64,000 bases of DNA from Oribacterium sp. KHPX15 (GCF_900107835.1 NZ_FNRG01000016.1:1-64000), one strand, 5' to 3'. Positions 43,395 to 52,453 are shown, counted from the stretch's first letter. Notes: generated by a model not told the origin, from the letters alone. Numbers and translations are program-made.

Positions 43395-44210
43395 TTATAA
43401 TGCAGCCGTTATTGAAAGCGCTACTGCTACACCCAGTGCAAAAAGCAATACTCCAACAATAAGTTGTATTGGTTTTGCATTATTTTCCCTGATCTGATGA
43501 CTTTTTTCATCATAGAACAGTGTGATCTTATCTCCTATGGGAAATGTTTTCTCATACTCTGAATTCACATGCAGACACATAATGTTTTCATTTCTGTTCA
43601 TTTCATATTTCACCACAGGATAATAAATAATTTTATCTCCTCTTAAGATCTTAGTTGACTTGGATATCTGTCTTTTATAAGTATCAATTATTTCAGCTTC
43701 AAGGGATTTAAGTCCCATACGGGAAATACTTACATAATTGTAAATAAGGCAGACACCGGCTCCCATAAATAACAAGCCAAGACTTCCCATGGCATATATT
43801 TCATTACCCTGGTTTGTCCATAGAGCTATAAGTATAGTAAGTGCTCCTCCAAGCATTACGGCGACAGGATGAAATACAGAACTCTCATCCGCATCATTGA
43901 TTACGAAATTTCCCAAATCCGATGTTTTCGTCAGGCGCACCTGCTGTCCCACTGCATATTCCGTCGGAGTCTTTATTGCGTGTATTTCTTTATTTCCTGT
44001 TTTGGGATTTACATATTCAATCGTAGTATTGAAGTAATTGAAGACTTCCCGGTCTTTCTTGTCCTTCTTGACAACGTGCTCACAGCGCACCACAAGCCCT
44101 GCTACAGATCCATGCCTGTGACTTGTGAGCCAGTTTCTCACCTGACCTGAACCCAGAAGAAAAATCACAATTCCCGGAATATATAAAAAATACTGTGTGA
44201 AATCCTGCAT
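43395..44210 (-). CDS. Four-helix membrane protein, DUF3592-like
   Basis: I do not recognise a specific function. The 271-residue protein has four hydrophobic segments, near 5-20, 115-135, 140-165 and 245-270. Between them lie two soluble domains, each with small strands and a conserved-looking TYKRQI/YEYVNP region (VNPKTGNKEIHAIKTPTEYA and KIIYYPVVKYEMNRNEN), the arrangement of a duplicated DUF3592-like fold. The start at 44208-44210 has GGAGG 5 bases upstream and overlaps the end of the DeoR gene's transcript region (stop at 44225). It may simply be a passenger of the ascorbate operon. Confidence 0.65.
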   Translation of the reverse strand: MQDFTQYFLYIPGIVIFLLGSGQVRNWLTSHRHGSVAGLVVRCEHVVKKDKKDREVFNYFNTTIEYVNPKTGNKEIHAIKTPTEYAVGQQVRLTKTSDLGNFVINDADESSVFHPVAVMLGGALTILIALWTNQGNEIYAMGSLGLLFMGAGVCLIYNYVSISRMGLKSLEAEIIDTYKRQISKSTKILRGDKIIYYPVVKYEMNRNENIMCLHVNSEYEKTFPIGDKITLFYDEKSHQIRENNAKPIQLIVGVLLFALGVAVALSITAAL

Positions 44211-44224
44211 TACGCCTCCAACCA

Positions 44225-44998
44225 TCACTTAACTACAATTACTTCCATTCCTAATCCCCTAAGCCTTTCAAGGATCTCTGGATCTGACATGTCATCCGTT
44301 ATCAATGTTACCGGCTGCTCATATATGAAGCTTCCATACAGGCTGCTTCTTTCTGAACCGTGCATAAGTTTGGTATGATCTGCAAGAATATAGAAAGACT
44401 GCTTAGTCCTGCTTATCATGGCTTCATTGATACCTATCTCGGTAGGTATGTCATACCTGAACTCACCATTATCATACACAGCGGCACAGCCTACAAAGGT
44501 TTTGTCCACAGACATATCCAGAAGATTTCTCATAACGTAATCTCCCACCATAGCCTTGCCTCTGACTTGTCCGCCGGTAATGTGTATGGAAACATTATCA
44601 GGATACTGTTCTTCAAATACCCATCCGTTATTTGTTATTGCGGTGATATGCTTGTCATTTACAAACTTAAGTATTCCCAAAGCAGTTTTACTGGCATTTA
44701 TAAAGATGGTATCCCCATCCTCAAGAAGATTTGAAGCATATCGTGATATCTTATCACGATAAACTGCAATCTCGGGAGTCATCAGTTTCGTATATCTGCT
44801 TCTTTCAAGAGACATGGCACCTCCATGTGTCCTGAAAAGCATCTGCCTGTCCTCCAGATACTGGAGGTCTCTTCTGACTGTCATGGCAGATATACCGTAT
44901 AGCTCAACCAGATCCTCTACCTTTATCTCACCCCGCTGGTTAACAGCTTTCAGGATATTCAGTTGTCGCTCCTCAACACTTTTTCGCGTATTCTTCAT
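44225..44998 (-). CDS. DeoR-family transcriptional regulator
   Basis: A 257-residue sugar-phosphate-responsive repressor. The N-terminal helix-turn-helix (about 8-60) reads RQLNILKAVNQRGEIKVEDL and LYGISAMTVRRDLQYLEDR. The C-terminal DeoRC domain holds the ligand pocket with FINASKTALGILKF and CAAVYDNGE. Its location inside the ascorbate gene cluster makes it the likely UlaR-like regulator of this locus, recognising a phosphorylated intermediate. The repeated TTCGTT motifs at 49669-49973 are candidate operators. GGAG precedes the ATG. It lies 108 bases downstream of the HAD gene. Confidence 0.88.
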   Translation of the reverse strand: MKNTRKSVEERQLNILKAVNQRGEIKVEDLVELYGISAMTVRRDLQYLEDRQMLFRTHGGAMSLERSRYTKLMTPEIAVYRDKISRYASNLLEDGDTIFINASKTALGILKFVNDKHITAITNNGWVFEEQYPDNVSIHITGGQVRGKAMVGDYVMRNLLDMSVDKTFVGCAAVYDNGEFRYDIPTEIGINEAMISRTKQSFYILADHTKLMHGSERSSLYGSFIYEQPVTLITDDMSDPEILERLRGLGMEVIVVK

Positions 44999-45106
44999 TA
45001 GTAATCTCCAAGAGCATTTTTTTAGTAAATAGGGTAGAGTCGTTTAACACAAATGGTACTGATGCATCGACTCGGAAAACACACTTATTATATACGGAAA
45101 TACTGA

Positions 45107-45937
45107 TTAATTACAGTCTTTAAGTATGAGCTTGTATATCACTTCCGCAACTGCAGAATTGTTGTTGTCATTTTCTGTTACCATATCGGCCACATCTTTT
45201 AGTTTTTGTGTTGCATTTTTTGTAGCCACACCTATCCCTGCCTGTTCCAGCATGGGAATATCATTTTCTTCATCTCCGACTGCTATGGAATGTCTCTTAT
45301 CTATTCCAAGAACCTCCATAACCTTGTCAATTCCTGTTCCCTTATTCTGTCCGGATATCACGATCTCAAGCAGCGTACTGTGAGAAAGGAATGCATCGAT
45401 CCGGCCATCGGATATACACTTTAGTCTGGCACCAAACTCTTCAAGTCTCTCTTTTGAGGATTGATCCACACCACTTATCTTATATGAATAAACATCACTT
45501 AGATCATCATCGGGTATGAGCTTATATTTTAAACCCGGAAGACGGCCTATATAGTATCTGAGATCATCATCTTCCCAATGGGACTCACAAAGTACATCCC
45601 ATTCGTCAAACATATGGATATGCACCTTCTCTTTTATTGCTTCGGAAGATACCAATTTGATAAGTTCAGGAGATAAAGTAGATTTATACAGAATCTTTTT
45701 AGTAAGAGGCTCATAAAGGAGACCTCCATTAAATGCAAGAACGTAACATCCCTCTCTTTCAAGGGACAGCTCCTTGATGATCCCGGTCACTCCAAAGAGA
45801 GGACGACCGGTATTGATGATAACTTTATGCCCTTTGGAAATCATCAGATCTATGGCATTTTTGTTATCATTGCTTATCCTTTTTTGATCATCCACAAGAG
45901 TTCCGTCAATGTCAAGAAACAATACTTTTTTGTCCAT
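45107..45937 (-). CDS. HAD-superfamily Cof-type phosphatase
   Basis: A 276-residue Cof/YidA subfamily phosphatase. The four HAD motifs are visible: FLDIDGTLVDD at the N terminus, INTGRP, a Lys in GTGIDKVMEVLG, and AVGDEENDIPML near the C terminus. A C2-type cap sits between. Such enzymes dephosphorylate sugar phosphates or other metabolites with loose specificity. It lies just after the PTS IIB gene, so it may protect against accumulation of a sugar phosphate. A hairpin (45966-46000) separates it from IIB. Confidence 0.87.
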   Translation of the reverse strand: MDKKVLFLDIDGTLVDDQKRISNDNKNAIDLMISKGHKVIINTGRPLFGVTGIIKELSLEREGCYVLAFNGGLLYEPLTKKILYKSTLSPELIKLVSSEAIKEKVHIHMFDEWDVLCESHWEDDDLRYYIGRLPGLKYKLIPDDDLSDVYSYKISGVDQSSKERLEEFGARLKCISDGRIDAFLSHSTLLEIVISGQNKGTGIDKVMEVLGIDKRHSIAVGDEENDIPMLEQAGIGVATKNATQKLKDVADMVTENDNNNSAVAEVIYKLILKDCN

Positions 45938-45965
45938 AGCGTTCTCTTTTTTCTTTATATGGAAT

Positions 45966-46000
45966 AACAGCGAAACTCTATATTTTTGAATTTCGCTGTT
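45966..46000 (-). other. Hairpin between PTS IIB and HAD genes
   Basis: AACAGCGAAA pairs with TTTCGCTGTT across a 15-base loop. On the minus strand no strong T run follows, so it may be an mRNA-processing or partial termination hairpin in the operon. Confidence 0.5.
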
Positions 46001-46029
46001 ATCAAAGACTTAGTTATCTAAATGAAGAA

Positions 46030-46341
46030 TTAATCAAGCAGTTCTCTCTCTGCAAGTGCTGCCTCGATTTCCTTATCTGACATAACATTCTTAAGAGGAA
46101 TAAGAACTGTTCCGTTGGCCTCAACACCCTCAAAAGTGTTAACAAAGGTCTTTGCGCAGAACACAACATCATAGTTTCTAGAAGCTGTCTTTCCTTCAGA
46201 GATAGGTGCATGACGAAGCTCTGCAACCTTGATGCCGTTACGTGTAAGAACCTTCTTAATAGCATTCTCCATCATAAGTGAAGAACCTGCTCCATTTGCA
46301 CAACATGCAAGAATTTTCTTATTATCTAATTTCTTTGCCAT
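46030..46341 (-). CDS. ulaB: Ascorbate-type PTS system EIIB component
   Basis: A 103-residue phosphotransferase subunit. The phosphocysteine loop is ACCANGAGSS at the first strand (Cys13/Cys14), typical of the SgaB/UlaB and galactitol-type IIB domain. It takes phosphate from IIA and gives it to the sugar bound by IIC. AAAGGAGG precedes the ATG. It follows ulaA after 96 bases that contain a hairpin (46366-46400). Confidence 0.88.
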   Translation of the reverse strand: MAKKLDNKKILACCANGAGSSLMMENAIKKVLTRNGIKVAELRHAPISEGKTASRNYDVVFCAKTFVNTFEGVEANGTVLIPLKNVMSDKEIEAALAERELLD

Positions 46342-46365
46342 TTAATAGCCTCCTTTGAGAATATC

Positions 46366-46400
46366 GGAGTGACACATCTTTCGAAAGAATATGTCACTCC
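46366..46400 (-). other. Hairpin between PTS IIC and IIB genes
   Basis: GGAGTGACA pairs with TGTCACTCC across a loop of about 17 bases. The T run lies on the plus-strand side only, so on the minus-strand message it looks like a processing or stability hairpin rather than a terminator. Confidence 0.5.
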
Positions 46401-46437
46401 TTTTTTAGTTACATGTGATAATGTTTAAACCCCCGAC

Positions 46438-47925
46438 TTAAGCATTCTTCTTAGCAATGTGCTCCTTGTATGCCTCATAGTCCTCTGTGATAAGGAAGTA
46501 TCCTTCAGGATCCTGACGATACTCAAGCTGAGGAAGAGCAAAGAGGATAACAACAACGATAGCGATACCAATATATCCAAGATAGTGCATAAGAACTGTG
46601 AAGCAAGGCCATACTGTATCCCAGTCGAACATTCCGAGATATCCGCCGTAGTTTGCAAGTCCAACCCATCCTGAAATGAAAGCTGCACCGAATACCTGGA
46701 TAAGACCTGAAAGGAATGGAATTATGAGACAAGCCTTAAGTCCGCCCTTTTCGTTGGCAACAAGTCCGATTGTAGCATTATCAAAGAATACAGGAACGAA
46801 TCCGCAGATGATGATGGTCGGGCTACCCATAACGATAAGTGCAAGGATAGCAACGATCTGACCTGTAAGACCTGCAAGGAAACCAAATGTAACAGCGTTT
46901 GAATCACCGAAACCGTAGCAAACTGCACAGTCAACACCGGGAACTGATGCAGGAAGAAGCTTATCAGCGATACCCTGGAAAGAAGCTGTGAGCTCTGTAA
47001 CGAATGTACGAACACCGAGCTGAAGGATTGCAAGATATACAGCGAACTGAAGTGATGTATTGATGATGTAGAAACCAAAGCTGTCAACCTTCATTGAACC
47101 ATTCTCAACGAAGAAATCCTTACCGATAACCATCATGATGATTCCGAAGAATACAGTCATGAGGATAGCTGTACATACCATATTCTCGTTAAAGATTGAG
47201 AAGAAACCAGGCATCTCCATCTCGCCAACCTTCTTAACTTCTCTCTTCTTCTTTCCACCGTCTGTTCCGAATAACTTGTCTGCAAGGATATAAGCAAGAC
47301 GGATACCGAACATCTGCTGATGAGCGATAGCAAATCCTGCACCATCTGTAAGCTCCTGCATAGGCTTAACTGTAAGGTTTGAACCAACTGCCCAGTAAGA
47401 ACCGAGAATGACAGCCATAACGATAAGGAGTGTCATATCGTTGTTTCTGAGTGCAGGAAGCGCGAAGAGGATGAGCCAGTAAGCTGTAGCAGCCTGCTGT
47501 ACCTGAACGTGACCTGTTGTGAAGAGTGAACGGCACTTTGTGATCTTGTTGAATCTTACAAGTAAGATATTTACGATGAACGCGATCAGGAGAAGTGTCA
47601 GAGCCTGTGAGAAGCCCTTTCCAAATACTTCTTCAACACCTGCCTCTACGGCGTTCTGTCCGTAGTAAGGATCGATAACTGCTGCATTAAGGTTGAAACG
47701 CTCACGAAGACCTGCAAGGATAGGTCTGAAGTTACTTGTCAATCCACCGGAACCAGCATTTAGGATCAGGAAGCCAACAATCGCTTTGATAGTACCACTG
47801 AGTGTCTCATACCATTTTTTGCCCATAAGGCAGTAACCGATAAGTGTAAGAAAGCCTACCATGTAAGGAGCCTGTCTTAAGATATAGGTCGTGAAAAATT
47901 TCCAAATTTCCACAAGAATAGACAT
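46438..47925 (-). CDS. ulaA: PTS ascorbate transporter EIIC (UlaA/SgaT)
   Basis: A 495-residue inner-membrane permease of the SgaT/UlaA family with about ten to eleven hydrophobic segments. Recognisable segments are PYMVGFLTLIGYCLMGKKWY, NAGSGGLTSNFRP, GVRTFVTELTASFQGIADKL, CAVCYGFGDSNAVTFGFLAG and GCGFVPVFF-like ICGFVPVFFDNATIGL. It imports L-ascorbate and phosphorylates it to L-ascorbate 6-phosphate together with UlaB and UlaC. Another sugar acid as substrate cannot be excluded. TCCTCC on the plus strand is its ribosome binding site. It lies 42 bases after ulaC. Confidence 0.92.
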   Translation of the reverse strand: MSILVEIWKFFTTYILRQAPYMVGFLTLIGYCLMGKKWYETLSGTIKAIVGFLILNAGSGGLTSNFRPILAGLRERFNLNAAVIDPYYGQNAVEAGVEEVFGKGFSQALTLLLIAFIVNILLVRFNKITKCRSLFTTGHVQVQQAATAYWLILFALPALRNNDMTLLIVMAVILGSYWAVGSNLTVKPMQELTDGAGFAIAHQQMFGIRLAYILADKLFGTDGGKKKREVKKVGEMEMPGFFSIFNENMVCTAILMTVFFGIIMMVIGKDFFVENGSMKVDSFGFYIINTSLQFAVYLAILQLGVRTFVTELTASFQGIADKLLPASVPGVDCAVCYGFGDSNAVTFGFLAGLTGQIVAILALIVMGSPTIIICGFVPVFFDNATIGLVANEKGGLKACLIIPFLSGLIQVFGAAFISGWVGLANYGGYLGMFDWDTVWPCFTVLMHYLGYIGIAIVVVILFALPQLEYRQDPEGYFLITEDYEAYKEHIAKKNA

Positions 47926-47967
47926 TGATTTTTTTCCTCCATTTAATAAATAAACAATATTTAACTT

Positions 47968-48444
47968 TTATTCTTCACAAGGATACTTCTTAGCTGCTTC
48001 AAGAATATCCTCAGGTGATGTTGCTTTGGCAAGTGCATCGATAAGCGGCTCGTTTAAGAAAATCTCTGTGAGCTGTGAGATGTTGTCCAGATGCTCATCA
48101 GGATTTGTGGAAGAAAGTGTAAAGAAAACATTGGCTTCCTTCTTCTCTCCGTCCTCATCTACGCCGAAATCGATAAGCTTTTTTGATGCCATAAAACCTA
48201 TGCCGGTCTTTAATGCACCGGTTGCATTTTCCTGAGTATGAGGCATAGCGATGTTATGCTCAAATACTACATATGGTCCATACTTCTCGATGCATGCAAC
48301 GATCTGTTTGTAATAATCCTCAGATACAGTGCCTGACTTAATCATTGGAAGTGTTGACAGTCTGACAGCTTCCTGCCATGTGACGCCCTCTCCATCGATG
48401 AAACTGTAGTTGCCGGTTTCAACAATTTTTTCTAAAACTCCCAT
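47968..48444 (-). CDS. ulaC: PTS system EIIA component (UlaC-like)
   Basis: A 158-residue IIA subunit of the mannitol/fructose-ascorbate type. The active-site histidine is His69 in AMPHTQE, preceded by VVFEHNI. It receives phosphate from HPr and passes it to UlaB. AAAGGGG lies 8 bases before the ATG. It sits between the lactonase and the permease genes and is cotranscribed with both. Confidence 0.88.
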   Translation of the reverse strand: MGVLEKIVETGNYSFIDGEGVTWQEAVRLSTLPMIKSGTVSEDYYKQIVACIEKYGPYVVFEHNIAMPHTQENATGALKTGIGFMASKKLIDFGVDEDGEKKEANVFFTLSSTNPDEHLDNISQLTEIFLNEPLIDALAKATSPEDILEAAKKYPCEE

Positions 48445-48460
48445 ATGTTTCCCCTTTCAT

Positions 48461-49564
48461 TTACAGACATGATCTGAATGGAATATTCTGTGGATGCTCG
48501 AAGCAATCCTCGAATCCTCTGCGGTGGTGATAGTAGATCTTATCCTTATCCTGAGGATATACATACTTTCCGCCTACCTGCCAGAAGAATGGATGGAACT
48601 TGTACTCATTACGATCTTTCTTGAAATCGTAAAGAAGCTTGATCTCTTCGCAGTCAGCCTGGAAGTTTGTCCATACATCCCAGTGGATAGGAATAACAAC
48701 CTTGCACTGAAGGTTCTCAGCCATTCTCAGTACATCAACAGATGTCATCTTATCCTGCATACCGATAGGATTCTCTCCAAATGAGCCGAATGCCACATCA
48801 ATGTCATGATCCTTACCATGCTTAGCAAAGTAGATTGAGAAGTGTGAATCACCTGAATGATAAATGTTTCCACCCGGAGTCTTAACAAGGTAGTTAACTG
48901 CCTTCTCATCCATATCTGTAGGACACTTTCCTGTAAGCTCTTCTCTGTCCTCTCCGGTTGAATCTGTTGTTACGATACAGGTTCTGTCAAAGCTGTCGAG
49001 ACATACGATCTCGATATCCTTGATTTTGATCACATCACCGGGCTTTACAACCTTACATCTCTCAACAGGAACTCCCCATTTAACCCAGGTATCAACTGAC
49101 TTCTGTGGTCCGATGAAAGGAACAGGAATCTCTTTTCCGTTCTCATCTGTTGTTGTCATTCCTGAATTGATAACATGTGCTGCCCACTCAGCTGACATAT
49201 GATCCTGATGATAATGTGTTGCAAGAACTGCATCAACCTGCTTGAAAGCAAACGGATCGATCACGAACGGAACATTTCTCAAATTAGGCTGCATCTTACG
49301 TCCGCCGCACATATTTGCCATCTGGTGTCCAACAGCCATCTTGCCGTTTCCATGGGTTCTCTTTCCGTTGCCGCACCACAAATCTATGGTAAGATTTGCG
49401 CCGCCCGGAGTCTTGAACCAGATTCCTGTACAACCAAGCCACCACATGGCAACCTGACCCTCGGGAACAACCTCATTCTCGATATCCTCGACCAACCATG
49501 TTCCCCACTCAGGGAATGTGCTATTGATCCAGCTCTCTCGTGTCATTTCTGAAATCTTGCTCAT
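48461..49564 (-). CDS. ulaG: L-ascorbate-6-phosphate lactonase (UlaG)
   Basis: A 367-residue metallo-beta-lactamase-fold hydrolase that opens the lactone ring of L-ascorbate 6-phosphate to give 3-keto-L-gulonate 6-phosphate. The metal site is [13 protein letters not shown], with [12 protein letters not shown] and VIPIHWDVW supplying the remaining ligands. The length and these segments match UlaG closely. The start at 49562-49564 is chosen for AAGGAGG at 8-10 bases; an earlier Met (49606) lacks one. It is the first gene of the minus-strand ascorbate operon, divergent from ulaE. Confidence 0.94.
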   Translation of the reverse strand: MSKISEMTRESWINSTFPEWGTWLVEDIENEVVPEGQVAMWWLGCTGIWFKTPGGANLTIDLWCGNGKRTHGNGKMAVGHQMANMCGGRKMQPNLRNVPFVIDPFAFKQVDAVLATHYHQDHMSAEWAAHVINSGMTTTDENGKEIPVPFIGPQKSVDTWVKWGVPVERCKVVKPGDVIKIKDIEIVCLDSFDRTCIVTTDSTGEDREELTGKCPTDMDEKAVNYLVKTPGGNIYHSGDSHFSIYFAKHGKDHDIDVAFGSFGENPIGMQDKMTSVDVLRMAENLQCKVVIPIHWDVWTNFQADCEEIKLLYDFKKDRNEYKFHPFFWQVGGKYVYPQDKDKIYYHHRRGFEDCFEHPQNIPFRSCL

Positions 49565-50010
49565 CAAAGATTTCCTCCTTTTTATAGATTCATTAAAATA
49601 ACTCAATGCGCCTTTATGAAAACATTAACAGAATAATGTGAATTACGCAATAACTAATTGTTTGCTTTTATGTTCGTTATTTTTCTGTATTTTCCCTCTT
49701 TCCACCCTATAAGTCTCGTCAAATGGCGGTTTTATCACTATTTTATAAAAAATTTATATGTTCGTTTTTCTGATTATTTAACACATTAAAAATTTAACAC
49801 GATTTTTTGTGCATGTTTTTCATTATATTGGTTATCAATACCTTGTATTAGTAGATTTTTTTGTATTATAATAGCTTTGGCTTCAGCAAAAATTCAAAAA
49901 ATAACAGATTCAGAAGGCAATACGCCTTATTTTTGAACCTGTTATGTTTGTTTTTACGTTCATTTTATGAGCGTTTGTTGCATAAGTTAATCCAATTAAA
50001 GGAGAACGAT
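49565..50010. promoter_or_regulatory. Divergent ascorbate control region with repeated TTCGTT motifs
   Basis: This 446-base, AT-rich gap separates ulaG from ulaE and contains no gene that I can support. TATGTTCGTTATTTTTCTG (from 49669) and TATGTTCGTTTTTCTG (from 49757) are near-identical direct repeats, and TATGTTTGTTTTTACGTTCA (from 49944) is a related third copy close to ulaE. The spaced repeats are of a kind bound by DeoR-type repressors. Both transcripts must start here. Confidence 0.5.
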
Positions 50011-50862
50011 ATGAAAGCATACAGTATCGGCCTTTATGAAAAGGCCATGCCGGGAAATCTTTCCTGGAAGGAGAAGCTACTATGTGCAAAGGAATGCGGT
50101 TATGATTTCGTCGAAATATCCATAGACGAAACAGATGACAAGCTTTCCCGTCTGGAATGGTCCAAAGAAGAACGTCTTGATCTCATCAAGACTATGTTCG
50201 AGACAGGTGTTCCACTCAGAAGCATGTGCCTGTCCGGTCACAGAAAGTATCCCTTCGGTTCCAAAGATAAGGCCACAAGAGACAGAAGTATGGAGATCAT
50301 GGAAAAGGCCATATGTCTCGCCGATGACCTTGGCATAAGGATCATTCAGCTTGCGGGATACGACGTTTATTATGAAGACAGTACCGATGAAAGCAAGGCT
50401 CTTTTCCTTGAGAACCTGAAAAAGGCAACTCTTATGGCTTCGGCAAAAGGCATAGTCATGGGATTTGAGACCATGGAAACAGAATTTATGAACACCACAG
50501 AAAAGTCCATGAAGTATGTTTCTGCAGTTGATAATGCCTACCTCGGGGTTTATCCGGATTCCGGAAATCTGACAAACGCTGCAAAAACCTATGGAACCAG
50601 CGTTTTAGATGACCTTGAAACCGGCCGCGGACATCTCTTTGCATTGCATCTTAAGGAAACAGTCCCGGGCAAATTCAGGGAAATCCCATTCCTGACAGGT
50701 CATGTTGATTTCAAGAGTGTTGTAGATAAGGCCTGGGATCTGGGCATCAGACGTTTCGTAACAGAAATGTGGTATGTCGGTCAGGACAGCTGGAAGGAAG
50801 ACATTAAATTTGCCAATAAGAGCATGAGCGAAATCATTGATAAAGTTTCAGAGTCTAAATAA
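50011..50862 (+). CDS. ulaE: L-ribulose-5-phosphate (L-xylulose-5-phosphate) 3-epimerase UlaE
   Basis: A 283-residue TIM-barrel enzyme converting L-xylulose 5-phosphate to L-ribulose 5-phosphate in ascorbate use. The family pattern is clear: GLYEKAMPGNLSWKEKL, DFVEISIDE, MCLSGHRKYPFGS, QLAGYDVYYE, GFETMETEFM, GVYPDSGNL and FVTEMWY, supplying Glu, Asp and His metal ligands. Start 50011 has AAAGGAG 8 bases upstream; the open frame upstream to 49861 has no start signal. It begins the divergent ascorbate transcript. Confidence 0.93.
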   Translation: MKAYSIGLYEKAMPGNLSWKEKLLCAKECGYDFVEISIDETDDKLSRLEWSKEERLDLIKTMFETGVPLRSMCLSGHRKYPFGSKDKATRDRSMEIMEKAICLADDLGIRIIQLAGYDVYYEDSTDESKALFLENLKKATLMASAKGIVMGFETMETEFMNTTEKSMKYVSAVDNAYLGVYPDSGNLTNAAKTYGTSVLDDLETGRGHLFALHLKETVPGKFREIPFLTGHVDFKSVVDKAWDLGIRRFVTEMWYVGQDSWKEDIKFANKSMSEIIDKVSESK

Positions 50863-50874
50863 GAGGTGAAAAAT

Positions 50875-51939
50875 ATGCATGTAGAAAAAAAGGTAATATC
50901 AAATCTCAATAAGTGCTATTCCATGGCAGAGCTGAACTACAAGGGTCAGCATTGTTTCCTTGTTGCAGCGGAGAAACAGGATCCCTGCTATCTCTTTAGT
51001 GAGGACGGAACACAGCTCACAACAGTATGGGAACAGCCCGGCGGAGTTATGACCATGGCACAGGTTCCTGGAACAGACGGACAGTTCCTTGCAACCCACA
51101 AGTTCTACTCCCCTAACGATTCACTTAATGCAAAAATCGTTATCGCTACTCCAAAAGCGGATGGTTCTTTTGATATAAGAACTCTTGTTAATGCTCCTTT
51201 CGTTCACCGCTTCGGAATCCTTCACCGCTCAGGCGTTGATTATCTCATTGTCTGCTGCCTGAAGTCAGGACACGAGTATAAGAACGACTGGCGTTTTAAA
51301 GGTGCCTGCTACGGTGCGGTACTTCCAAAGGATCTTTCAGGATTCAATGAAGATAATCAGCTGAAGCTTACTCTTTTAAAGGATGGCATGCTCAAGAACC
51401 ACGGCTATGCAAAGACCACACATGGCGGTCACGAGGCTGCCCTTGTTGGATGCGAAGAAGGAACCTTCCTGTTTGATCCGCCTGCAGTACCCGGAGCAGA
51501 CTGGACCGTAACCCAGGTTTGTGATGTTCCTTCAAGTGATTCGGTTCTCATTGACTTCGACGGAGACGGAAAGCCCGAGCTTGGTATGATAAGCCCGTTC
51601 CACGGAAATTCACTAACAATCTGGCATCTTGATGAGCATGACAGATATGTTCCTCAGTGGAAGTTTGCCGGTCCGGAAAAAGACACAGAGATGGTTCACG
51701 CAACCTATGCCTGTGAGATACTTGGCAAGCAGACCTGGATCGTAGGATGGAGAAAGGGAACCAAGGACACCATCGCCATCACATGGGACGAAGCTGCAGG
51801 CGATTACCATGTTGACTACATCGACAAGAACACCGGATGTGCAAATGCCCTTCATTTCAAGGACAAGGACGGCGTTGATGTAATAGTTGCAACAAACCGT
51901 GAAATAGACGAAGTAGCTTATTACAAGATTACAGAATAA
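50875..51939 (+). CDS. Unknown protein, beta-propeller/FG-GAP-like, in the ascorbate locus
   Basis: I do not recognise this 354-residue protein. It has no signal peptide or membrane segment. It consists of repeated beta strands with loops such as IDFDGDGKPELGMISPFHGN, FKDKDGVDVIVATNRE and HGGHEAALVGCEEGTFLFDP; the DxDGDGxxE loop is the calcium-binding pattern of FG-GAP/VCBS propellers, and aromatic W/Y residues recur. It starts 12 bases after ulaE with AGAGGTG before the ATG, so it is translationally coupled and must be used together with ascorbate metabolism. A sugar-acid sensor or an enzyme of the propeller lactonase type are possibilities. A strong terminator follows. Confidence 0.6.
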   Translation: MHVEKKVISNLNKCYSMAELNYKGQHCFLVAAEKQDPCYLFSEDGTQLTTVWEQPGGVMTMAQVPGTDGQFLATHKFYSPNDSLNAKIVIATPKADGSFDIRTLVNAPFVHRFGILHRSGVDYLIVCCLKSGHEYKNDWRFKGACYGAVLPKDLSGFNEDNQLKLTLLKDGMLKNHGYAKTTHGGHEAALVGCEEGTFLFDPPAVPGADWTVTQVCDVPSSDSVLIDFDGDGKPELGMISPFHGNSLTIWHLDEHDRYVPQWKFAGPEKDTEMVHATYACEILGKQTWIVGWRKGTKDTIAITWDEAAGDYHVDYIDKNTGCANALHFKDKDGVDVIVATNREIDEVAYYKITE

Positions 51940-51940
51940 C

Positions 51941-51982
51941 AAAAAAACCGGGACGGTTCACGAGAACCGCCCCGGTTTTTTT
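51941..51982. terminator. Bidirectional terminator between convergent operons
   Basis: AAAAAAACCGGG-CGGTTC pairs with GAACCG-CCCGGTTTTTTT around an ACGA loop. Seven A's and seven T's flank the stem, so it can stop both the ascorbate transcript and the phosphatase operon. Confidence 0.9.
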
Positions 51983-51991
51983 GAATTCTTT

Positions 51992-52447
51992 TTAATCTTT
52001 CACCTTCTTAATAAGCATAAGAACATTTTCATCTCCGTCTCTTTCATAAAGGACTTTGTCCATGGATTTCTTCACCATAAAGATCCCGAGACCGCCTATC
52101 TGACGTTCTTCAGCTTTTAAAGTTATATCAGGATCTTCTCTTGCAAGAGGATTATAGAATATCCCCTTATCCCGGAAGGTGATCTGAACATTATCCCCCG
52201 ATGGATCCCGGGATAAAGAAACGCAGGCCAGACGAGGAACTTCCGGTCCCATCTCCTTATATGCATAATTAGCAATATTTACAAAGATCTCTTCACAGGC
52301 GATGCAGATCTTTATTTCCATAGGTGTACTGCAGCCCATTTCAGCCAGATACTCACTGATATAATCCGTGACATTATCGAGTTCATCGAGAACCGCATCT
52401 ACCACGATTTCTTTTCTGTTGATCTCAACTATATCCTTCATAGTCAT
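51992..52447 (-). CDS. RsbW-like anti-sigma/GHKL ATP-binding protein
   Basis: A 151-residue histidine kinase-like ATPase domain protein of the HATPase_c_2 group (serine kinase, anti-sigma regulator). Motifs: ACEEIFVNIANYAYKE (N-box), FRDKGIFYNP (G1-type), and RQIGGLGIFMVKKSMDKVLY (G2). In the known partner-switch systems such proteins bind a sigma factor or an anti-anti-sigma (STAS) protein and phosphorylate the latter. It follows the second SpoIIE phosphatase by 6 bases, so it is part of that signalling operon. No STAS or sigma gene is in the window. Confidence 0.85.
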   Translation of the reverse strand: MTMKDIVEINRKEIVVDAVLDELDNVTDYISEYLAEMGCSTPMEIKICIACEEIFVNIANYAYKEMGPEVPRLACVSLSRDPSGDNVQITFRDKGIFYNPLAREDPDITLKAEERQIGGLGIFMVKKSMDKVLYERDGDENVLMLIKKVKD

Positions 52448-52453
52448 CGCACC

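Noticed and set aside
46366-46400. Terminator between PTS IIC and IIB
   Set aside because: The T run is on the plus-strand side only, while both genes are read from the minus strand, so it is listed as a hairpin.
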